DNA of 9,507 bases from a bacterium (GTDB lineage Bacteria; Verrucomicrobiota; Kiritimatiellia; UBA8416; CAMZLY01), in assembly GCA_030632465.1 (NCBI GenBank), contig DAOVUR010000054.1, positions 1 to 9,507 of the forward strand, read 5' to 3'. The notes beneath the pieces were generated by a model. The model was not told where the DNA came from. It searched no databases and saw only the letters and a program-made list of their open reading frames with translations. Below are positions 1 through 5,483 of the stretch, in pieces; positions within the stretch are counted from its first letter, which is position 1, and the number at the start of each line of letters is the position of its first letter. A program made the position numbers and the translations under genes.

Positions 1-130
1 CGGTGCGCTATGGGTTTTGACATGGATTTACAGGATTTACAGGATTCTCTACGGTGCGGTGCGCTATGGAAAGATTTTTTACTGTAGACTGAGGACCGTA
101 GACTGTAGACTGTTTTTAACTGTGCGCTAT
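1..130. repeat. Cluster of short direct repeats upstream of uxaC
   Basis: Several short repeats are packed together here. The 13-mer CGGTGCGCTATGG occurs at 1-13 and again at 57-69, with a shorter relative GTGCGCTAT at 122-130. A 9-bp unit GGATTTACA is tandemly repeated at 24-46 (two full copies plus a partial). A 7-bp unit GTAGACT occurs at 84-90, 98-104 and 105-111, the last two directly adjacent. I found no open reading frame or RNA gene in the stretch. It looks like layered intergenic repeat debris rather than a regulatory region. The rest of the leader, 131-250, shows nothing recognisable. Confidence 0.7.
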
Positions 131-264
131 ATTGCTCCCTCGGAGGTGTCGCGCTACCTAAGGGAAGTGGGAAAAACGGTGCGTGATAAGTAGGGTAATT
201 GATGTTTTTGTTTTGTTGAAGAATGACTATTTATGACTGACAACTAGATATAAGGAATTAAATA

Positions 265-1674
265 ATGAGCAAAGAATTTATAGATGATAATTTCATGCTA
301 GATACAAAAGAGGCGCAGAGACTTTACCATGACTATGCGGAAAGTATGCCGATTCTTGATTATCATTGTCATTTGAATCCAGAAGAAGTTCTTGAAGATA
401 AGCGTTGGGATAATATTACACAGATCTGGCTTTATGGTGATCATTATAAGTGGCGCGTAATGCGTTCTAATGGAGTTGATGAACATTTCTGTACTGGTGA
501 TGCAACTGATCGTGAAAAATTTGATAAGTTTGCAGAGACTATGCCATACCTGCTTCGTAACCCCATGTACCACTGGTCGCACCTTGAGTTAACAAGATAT
601 TTCGGAATCGGTGATAAGCTTTTATCGCCAGCTACTGCTGATGAAATTTGGGAGCGTACAAAGGAGCGCTTGGCTACACCTGAACTCTCCGCTAGAGGAT
701 TAATGAAATCAAGTAATGTTGAGATGGTCTGCACAACAGATGATCCTATAGATACGTTAGATTCACATAAGGGTGTCGCGGCAGATGAGGGATTTGATAT
801 TAAGATGCTACCTACTTGGCGGCCAGATAAAGGTATGGCGGTTGAAGATAGCGCGCTCTTTAACGGTTGGGTTGATAAGCTGGCTGAAAGAGCTGATGTT
901 GAAGTTGTCGATTATAAATCGTTTATGGTGGCTATGCGTAATAGGCATGACTATTTCCACGCTAACGGTTGCCGTCTTTCTGATCATGGACTAGAAACTG
1001 TCTTTGCTGATGAGTGTACGCCAGCAGAAATGGCGTCTATTTTTGATACTGTTCGTAGTGGTCAGGAATTATCTATAGCTGATATTGCGAAATTCAAGTC
1101 TGGTATGATGCTGGAGTTTGGGCGTATGGATGCTGAGAAAAACTGGGTTCAGCAGATCCATTATGGTGCATTAAGAAATAATAATAGTGCTATGTTTGAA
1201 AGTAGGGGCGCTGATATAGGGTTTGATAGTATTGGTGATCTTCCTGTAGCTGCAGCCTTATCGAAATTCATGGATAGATTGAATGATGATGGTATGTTAC
1301 CGAAGACAATTATTTACACCTTGAATCCACGCGATAACGAGGTGCTTGCATCTATGATTGGCAATTTTCAGGGCGATGGTATTGCTGGTAAGATTCAGTT
1401 TGGTAGTGGCTGGTGGGTTAATGATCAGAAGGACGGCATGGAACGTCAGATGGAGGCGCTATCACAGATGGGATTATTAAGTCGCTTTGTTGGAATGCTG
1501 ACTGATAGTAGATCATTCTTATCCTATACAAGGCATGAATATTTCCGGCGTATTCTTTGTAATATGCTTGGTAATGATATGAAGGGCGGCCTTATCCCGT
1601 CGGACTTCGATCTGGTTGGGCGGATGGTGGGTGATATCTGCTATAGTAATGCTAAGAACTATTTTGGCGTGTAA
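265..1674 (+). CDS. uxaC: Glucuronate isomerase (uronate isomerase)
   Basis: Full-length 469-residue uronate isomerase; the E. coli enzyme is about 470. The family interconverts D-glucuronate with D-fructuronate and D-galacturonate with D-tagaturonate, the first cytoplasmic step of hexuronate catabolism. It belongs to the amidohydrolase superfamily, and the expected N-terminal metal-binding HxH is visible at residues 34-36 within DYHCHLNP. Other family blocks are YKWRVMRSNGV (61-71), CTTDDP (156-161), PTWRPDK (183-189), HYGALRNNN (299-307) and GMLTDSRSFLSYTRHEY (410-426), whose Asp414 is the likely catalytic/metal aspartate. The start is supported by AAGGAA at 252-257, seven bases before the ATG. 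No other hexuronate gene (uxaA, uxaB, uxuA, kdgK) lies next to it, so here it is a stand-alone gene, convergent with deoB. No clear promoter was found. Confidence 0.96.
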   Translation: MSKEFIDDNFMLDTKEAQRLYHDYAESMPILDYHCHLNPEEVLEDKRWDNITQIWLYGDHYKWRVMRSNGVDEHFCTGDATDREKFDKFAETMPYLLRNPMYHWSHLELTRYFGIGDKLLSPATADEIWERTKERLATPELSARGLMKSSNVEMVCTTDDPIDTLDSHKGVAADEGFDIKMLPTWRPDKGMAVEDSALFNGWVDKLAERADVEVVDYKSFMVAMRNRHDYFHANGCRLSDHGLETVFADECTPAEMASIFDTVRSGQELSIADIAKFKSGMMLEFGRMDAEKNWVQQIHYGALRNNNSAMFESRGADIGFDSIGDLPVAAALSKFMDRLNDDGMLPKTIIYTLNPRDNEVLASMIGNFQGDGIAGKIQFGSGWWVNDQKDGMERQMEALSQMGLLSRFVGMLTDSRSFLSYTRHEYFRRILCNMLGNDMKGGLIPSDFDLVGRMVGDICYSNAKNYFGV

Positions 1675-1768
1675 TCAGGCGTAGCTCAAAGCTAAAATAT
1701 CAGTTTTTATGATTCACTACTCTTGCTCTTATCGGCTATCTCAAGGCCCCTGATGTATCTAAACTGTT

Positions 1769-1780
1769 GCTGAGCTCAGC
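1769..1780. repeat. 12-bp perfect palindrome at the end of deoB
   Basis: GCTGAGCTCAGC is perfectly self-complementary. It abuts the TAG stop of deoB (1780-1782 on the minus strand) in the 105-bp gap between the convergent uxaC and deoB. It could form a short hairpin (GCTG, loop AGCT, CAGC) in either transcript, but no T run follows on either side, so I do not call it a terminator. Confidence 0.35.
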
Positions 1781-2985
1781 TATTTGATGTAAAAGCTTTT
1801 TCCTCGTAGTATTGGCTCTATGTTAAAGAAGGTTGCTACTGTTTGTGCGACATCAAAGAAACCTTTTCTTATACCGAGATTTATGGCTGGCGAGTTTTTG
1901 CGATATGAGAGTATAGGAACATATTCTCTTGTGTGGTCTGTTCCTTTGAATGTTGGGTCATTGCCATGGTCGGCACTTATCATCAGTAAATCATCATGGC
2001 TCAGTAGTGGAATTAGCTCTGTCAGGTATGCGTCAACATCTTCGAGGGCTTTTGCGTATCCTGCTGGGTCGCGTCTATGGCCGTAGAGCATGTCGAAGTC
2101 GATAAAGTTGACGAATATGAACCCAGGTTGTCCATCTTTGATTAGGGTTAGTAGATCAGCCATGGCTACTTTGTTAGTTTCTGAGTGGCAGACTTTAGTC
2201 ATGCCTTGATGGTCAAAGATATCGTCTATCTTGCCTACTGTGGTCACTTCTACTCCCTGCTCACTCAGTAGGGTAAGAACTGTTTTTTCTGGAATCGGGT
2301 ATGAGTAGTCTTTGCGATTATTAGTACGGGTGAATGCGCCGGGCTTGCCGATATAGGGTCGTGCTATTACGCGACCGATATATAGTGGGTTGCATAGCTC
2401 TCGCGCTATTTCGCATGCTTTATAAATTTCTTCTAGCGGTATGATATCTTCGTGGGCGGCAAGTTGGAATACGGAGTCACCACTGGTATAGACAATCCAA
2501 CACCCCTCGCGCATCTGCTGTTCGCCCAGCTCGGCAATGATTTTTGTGCCACTGGCAGCGCAGTTTGCTATAACTTTGCGCCCTGTACGCTCTTCAAATT
2601 CGGCGATAAGTTCGGGGGGGAACGATGGAGCTTCTGATGGCATGATCGGGAATCCGTTATCGAGTTGTAGTCCAGCCATCTCCCAGTGTCCAGTAGTGGT
2701 GTCTTTGCCTTGCGATACCTCTTGTAGTGCGCCAAACGATGCAATAGGTTGATCTGTGGTGGTTACGCCTTGGATTGGTTTGCCAGTTGGTAGAATAGGT
2801 GGGATATTCCCTAGTCCCATCTTTTCTAACATGGGAAGTTTGATGCCACCTGCAGCAGTTGCAAGATTTGCGAAAGTATTTGACCCTGTATCATCATAGC
2901 TTGCGGCGTCGGGAGCTTCGCCGATGCCCGCGGAATCTAGTACGATAAGAATTGCTCTGCGTTCTTTGTGTGGTGTTGTCTTCAT
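1780..2985 (-). CDS. deoB: Phosphopentomutase
   Basis: 401-residue phosphopentomutase, which interconverts ribose-1-phosphate/deoxyribose-1-phosphate and the 5-phosphates in nucleoside salvage and deoxynucleoside catabolism. It is an alkaline-phosphatase-superfamily enzyme with two Mn ions. The N-terminal block IVLDSAGIGEAPD (14-26) carries metal ligand Asp17. The threonine cluster KDTTTGHWEM (94-103) contains the phosphorylated active-site Thr. FDMLYGHRRD (297-306) and SADHGND (337-343), with H351 in TDHTRE, give the remaining metal ligands. The frame stays open upstream to 3195, but those 70 codons are translated intergenic repeat. The ATG at 2985 leaves ten residues before the first family block, as is usual for DeoB. 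No good ribosome binding site precedes it. There is no deoA, deoC, deoD or pdp neighbour. Length matches known DeoB proteins (about 390-407). Confidence 0.95.
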   Translation of the reverse strand: MKTTPHKERRAILIVLDSAGIGEAPDAASYDDTGSNTFANLATAAGGIKLPMLEKMGLGNIPPILPTGKPIQGVTTTDQPIASFGALQEVSQGKDTTTGHWEMAGLQLDNGFPIMPSEAPSFPPELIAEFEERTGRKVIANCAASGTKIIAELGEQQMREGCWIVYTSGDSVFQLAAHEDIIPLEEIYKACEIARELCNPLYIGRVIARPYIGKPGAFTRTNNRKDYSYPIPEKTVLTLLSEQGVEVTTVGKIDDIFDHQGMTKVCHSETNKVAMADLLTLIKDGQPGFIFVNFIDFDMLYGHRRDPAGYAKALEDVDAYLTELIPLLSHDDLLMISADHGNDPTFKGTDHTREYVPILSYRKNSPAINLGIRKGFFDVAQTVATFFNIEPILRGKSFYIK

Positions 2986-3097
2986 GATCTGTATTGTTGT
3001 GCGTAACTGTGGGAATGTCAATGATGATTCAATGGTTAGGGAGAATCGAAAGAGATGATTGCATGCCTCGGCATAGCAAGCGAAGCGCAAAGACTGG

Positions 3098-3185
3098 TCC
3101 CCAGGCAAAAGCGACGGTGTAGTGTTGCCTGTCCCCAGGCAAAAGCGACGGTGTAGTGTTGCCTGTCCCCAGGCAAAAGCGACGG
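3098..3185. repeat. 34-bp tandem repeat, 2.6 copies
   Basis: A 34-bp unit beginning TCCCCAGGCAAAAGCGACGG and ending GTGTTGCCTG starts at 3098 and 3132. A third, partial copy runs 3166-3185 and then diverges. The copies appear identical by eye. The unit has inner complementarity (CCAGGCAA against TTGCCTG), so each copy could fold. It is GC-rich compared with the genes on both sides and lies 112 bp upstream of the deoB start. It is not a CRISPR, because the copies are directly adjacent with no spacers. Confidence 0.9.
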
Positions 3186-3216
3186 GCGCAGCCATAGGCG
3201 TGGTTGTAACCTCGAG

Positions 3217-3250
3217 CTTCCCTGCGGGAAGGATTGGCCGAGACGGCCAA
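3217..3250. repeat. Two adjacent perfect hairpins in the deoB upstream spacer
   Basis: CTTCCC-TGC-GGGAAG (3217-3231) is followed two bases later by TTGGCCG-AGA-CGGCCAA (3234-3250). Both stems are perfect (6 and 7 bp) with 3-base loops. They directly follow the 34-bp tandem repeat and share its GC-rich composition, so they are probably part of the same inserted repeat block. No T run follows on either strand, and no gene end is near, so they are unlikely to be terminators. Confidence 0.7.
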
Positions 3251-3327
3251 CGCTACACAAAAAGCAGTGTAAATGAATAGTTTTGCAAGAGGTTGAAAAG
3301 TTGAAATTATTAAAGGCTTGAAGGGAT

Positions 3328-3349
3328 AAGCAGGCTCGGAGGCCTGCTT
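3328..3349. repeat. 8-bp stem hairpin between the divergent deoB and DUF481 genes
   Basis: AAGCAGGC and GCCTGCTT form a perfect 8-bp stem around a 6-base loop. In shape it resembles an intrinsic terminator, but it lies between two divergently oriented genes with nothing to terminate, and only three T follow on the plus strand. It more likely belongs to the intergenic repeat set, or it could affect the deoB leader RNA. The remaining spacer, 3251-3327, shows nothing. Confidence 0.55.
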
Positions 3350-3384
3350 TACTGGGTTGGTGAAATGATTATGATATTGGTGGA

Positions 3385-3414
3385 TTGACATGTGGATGAT
3401 GCAAATGATACAAG
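3385..3414 (+). promoter_or_regulatory. Sigma70-type promoter for the DUF481 gene
   Basis: A perfect -35 TTGACA at 3385-3390 is followed, after an 18-bp spacer, by TACAAG at 3409-3414 (four of six matches to TATAAT). Transcription would begin near 3421, giving a leader of about 23 bases that contains the AGGGG ribosome binding site at 3432-3436. This placement also rules out the upstream in-frame ATG at 3390, which overlaps the -35. Confidence 0.55.
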
Positions 3415-3443
3415 ACATGGCTTTTATATGTAGGGGAATTGAA

Positions 3444-4205
3444 ATGAGATATATCTGTTTTTTATTAATATTTGTAGTGGTAGGGCAGGCTGTTGCGGAA
3501 TCTGCTACTAATAGCTGGTCTAGTAGTGTTGGTTTTGGTTTGAACTTATCGCGTGCAACAGCTGATACAACACAGTTGAATGGTGATTTCTCGTTAAGTC
3601 ATAAAACGGAAGATCATGAGTTTTTGCACACATTGATTGCGGTTTACGGTGAAACGGATGAGAATGTCTCTGAGAACAATGTTAATGCACTTCTGCAGTG
3701 GAATCAGATCCTTGCAAGTGATAATTATCTCTACGGTAATTCGACTTTTCGATATGATGATATAGCTAATATTGATTATCGGCTCCTGGCTGGTGTAGGT
3801 GCGGGTTATTATCTTGTGCACAAGGACGATATGGTTGTTGCAGTCGAGACAGGGCCGAGTTATCTAGTTGAAAGATTAAGGGTTATTAATGATTCGGTAG
3901 ATGGGGTTGCTGCAGGATATCAGGGTGAAGAGGAAGATGAGTTTATGTGGCGTTTTTCGCAGCGTTATAAGCAGACGGCAGGTAATGCTTCTAAGCTTTG
4001 GGAGTCAATTGAATATCTTGTCGGGGTGGGTGATACGGACCGCTATTTCTTGAATGCTCAGGTTGGTGTCGATGTTCCTATAAACTCCCATTTTGATCTG
4101 CGATTATCGATTATTGATAAGTACGATAGTCAACCTGCCCCAGATGCAGAGGCGAATGACCTCTCTATGCGGGTTGCGCTTATTTACCGACTTCTTGGTA
4201 AGTAA
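3444..4205 (+). CDS. DUF481 family predicted outer-membrane protein (YdiY-like)
   Basis: 253-residue exported protein. Residues 1-18 form a signal peptide (MRY, hydrophobic core, cleavage after AVA before ESAT). The mature part is rich in alternating polar and aromatic beta strands. It carries the DUF481 pattern: a GFGLNLSRATADTTQLNGD strand (30-48), LSHKTEDHEF (51-60), an AVYGETDENVSENN segment (66-79), YRLLAGVGAGYYL (112-124), and a C-terminal strand ending ALIYRLLGK. DUF481/YdiY proteins are small outer-membrane beta-barrels of unknown function. I chose the ATG at 3444 because AGGGG lies seven bases upstream and the signal peptide starts there; the in-frame ATG at 3390 falls inside the promoter. 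The gene appears to be monocistronic, with its own promoter and hairpins downstream. The acidic loop GEEEDE (161-166) is notable. Confidence 0.85.
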   Translation: MRYICFLLIFVVVGQAVAESATNSWSSSVGFGLNLSRATADTTQLNGDFSLSHKTEDHEFLHTLIAVYGETDENVSENNVNALLQWNQILASDNYLYGNSTFRYDDIANIDYRLLAGVGAGYYLVHKDDMVVAVETGPSYLVERLRVINDSVDGVAAGYQGEEEDEFMWRFSQRYKQTAGNASKLWESIEYLVGVGDTDRYFLNAQVGVDVPINSHFDLRLSIIDKYDSQPAPDAEANDLSMRVALIYRLLGK

Positions 4206-4222
4206 GATATTCCGTGCAGTAG

Positions 4223-4268
4223 ATCAGCACTCCGATGCTGATTCAGAACAGCTATGGAAAGCTGTTTT
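4223..4268 (+). terminator. Double-hairpin terminator after the DUF481 gene
   Basis: Two perfect 7-bp stems follow the stop codon by 17 bases. The first is ATCAGCA, loop CTCCGA, TGCTGAT (4223-4242). The second is AACAGCT, loop ATGGAA, AGCTGTT (4247-4266), ending in TTTT at 4265-4268. The second has the form of a Rho-independent terminator, but the stem is AT-rich and the T run is short. It separates this gene from the FHA-PEGA operon. Confidence 0.5.
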
Positions 4269-4351
4269 ACTTGGTTGTTGATAGTTTAGTTTTTTCATGA
4301 TTCATAGTTCTATGTTTTCATCGGTATCCTTTTAGTATTGCTGCTCTACGG

Positions 4352-4376
4352 TGCTACCTCGCGGAGATAGGTAGCA
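4352..4376. repeat. 8-bp stem hairpin with GCTAC boxes upstream of the FHA operon
   Basis: TGCTACCT (4352-4359) pairs with AGGTAGCA (4369-4376) around a 9-base loop. Further GCTAC/GTAGC boxes follow at 4380-4384, 4425-4429 and 4433-4437, the last two forming the palindrome inside the promoter. The stem lies about 40 bases upstream of the -35. It could be an extra operator half, a terminator remnant, or an intergenic repeat; the sequence alone does not decide. Confidence 0.45.
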
Positions 4377-4411
4377 ACTGCTACTTGATAGTGAAATAGC
4401 ATTGTTGTGAT

Positions 4412-4440
4412 TTGACAATTGGTAGTAGCATTGCTACTAT
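4412..4440 (+). promoter_or_regulatory. Promoter with overlapping palindromic operator for the FHA-PEGA operon
   Basis: Perfect -35 TTGACA (4412-4417), an exact 17-bp spacer, and -10 TACTAT (4435-4440; five of six matches to TATAAT). A perfect palindrome, TAGTAGCA-T-TGCTACTA (4423-4439), covers the 3' part of the spacer and nearly all of the -10, the classical place for a repressor site. The predicted start of transcription, near 4446-4448, is only about five bases before the ATG at 4452, so the messenger would be nearly leaderless. Confidence 0.6.
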
Positions 4441-4451
4441 TAATGTTAATT

Positions 4452-5483
4452 ATGACTGATAAATATCATTTGATTGTAGAGCAAGGGCCTGATAAAGATC
4501 GAAAGATTGTTATTGACCCCAGTGGCTCCCGTCTAGGGAGATCGTCCAATAATGATATAGCCTTAAATGATCCGGCTTTATCGCGCTATAATAATCGCTT
4601 TTTCTTTAAGCCTGACGAAGGCTTGTGGATATCAGATTTAGCTAGTGCGAATAAGACACTGGTTAATAATCAGCCTATTAAGGAGATCCGTCTTAAGATT
4701 GGTGATCGGATTCTTGCTGGCGAGACAACATTATGTGTTATTAGTGATAGCATTGATGGCGGTAGTGGCGGCGCTGCGTTACCAGTTGTAGATTTAGGTT
4801 TTAAATCTAAGCCTGGCGGTCAGCCTAAAAAGAAGAAGTCTAACGTTCATATTCCTATAATCATTGTATTTGCAGTTGTTGCTCTATTTGGTTGGGGTAG
4901 CAAGCTGATAAAAGATAGCATAAAAAGCAGCTCTGCGGTTGTTGCTGAAAAAGTAGTTGAGACATTAGAGATAACTTATGAGAAGGTCGTTGCTGATAAA
5001 GATAACATCTTTCGTTATCAGTTACAGCTGGATGCTAACAGAATGCTCTCGGTCCAGATTGATGATCTAGTGAATAAGCGCCATATCCGCAAAGAGAGTG
5101 AAGTTAGTAGCGAATATATAGATGATCTGATTCGTGTATTACGTGACTCGGGATTCTATAGTTTATCCGAGCAGTATCAGGGTATTCAGCCTGACATTTA
5201 CAATCTATGGGATTTAACTATTACGGTAGGTAGAAAGACTTCTCGCACAAGAGTGCTTAATCGTGTTGAACCAGAAATATTTAGAGCGGTCAGGGAGACA
5301 CTGGAAGAGGCAGGAAAAAATGAGCTTGGCTTATGGGCAATTGAACTCTCGGCCGAAAAATTGATTGAGATGGATAATGTTGCCAGCCTCTTGGGTAAGA
5401 AACTTGATGATGAGCGTGATGACACAATAAATCAAGATAACCGTAAGAAGTTGCTCGATATAGAAAGCCAAATAGAGAAATGA
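4452..5483 (+). CDS. FHA-domain membrane protein with uncharacterised outer domain
   Basis: 343 residues from ATG 4452. Residues about 5-97 form a forkhead-associated (FHA) domain, a phosphothreonine-peptide binding fold. It shows RLGRSSNNDIALND (27-40), SRYNNRF (44-50) and NKTLVNNQPI (67-76), with the usual phosphate contacts Arg30 and Ser44 present. The conserved His of SRxH is Asn47, and NGT is NKT. A Gly/Pro-rich linker and KKKK (126-129) lead to one membrane helix (about 133-149), which places the FHA domain in the cytoplasm. Residues 150-343 lie outside; they are mixed alpha/beta with charged C-terminal helices and match no domain I recognise. TTG 4419 and ATG 4443 are in-frame alternatives, but TTG overlaps the promoter and would add a hydrophobic tail ahead of the FHA fold. 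There is no Shine-Dalgarno. The gene overlaps the PEGA gene by ATGA, so translation is probably coupled. No Ser/Thr kinase gene is visible nearby. Confidence 0.82.
   Translation: MTDKYHLIVEQGPDKDRKIVIDPSGSRLGRSSNNDIALNDPALSRYNNRFFFKPDEGLWISDLASANKTLVNNQPIKEIRLKIGDRILAGETTLCVISDSIDGGSGGAALPVVDLGFKSKPGGQPKKKKSNVHIPIIIVFAVVALFGWGSKLIKDSIKSSSAVVAEKVVETLEITYEKVVADKDNIFRYQLQLDANRMLSVQIDDLVNKRHIRKESEVSSEYIDDLIRVLRDSGFYSLSEQYQGIQPDIYNLWDLTITVGRKTSRTRVLNRVEPEIFRAVRETLEEAGKNELGLWAIELSAEKLIEMDNVASLLGKKLDDERDDTINQDNRKKLLDIESQIEK

Noticed and set aside
1682..1712. Terminator after uxaC: TAGCT-CAA-AGCTA stem with a later TTTTT
   Set aside because: The stem is only 5 bp and AT-rich, and the T run lies about 13 bases beyond it, so the form is too weak.
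3098..3185. Possible CRISPR array
   Set aside because: Repeat copies abut with no unique spacers, and there are no cas genes in the window.
3390..3443. N-terminal 18-residue extension of the DUF481 protein
   Set aside because: The ATG overlaps the predicted -35, and the extension precedes the signal peptide; the internal ATG has a good ribosome binding site.
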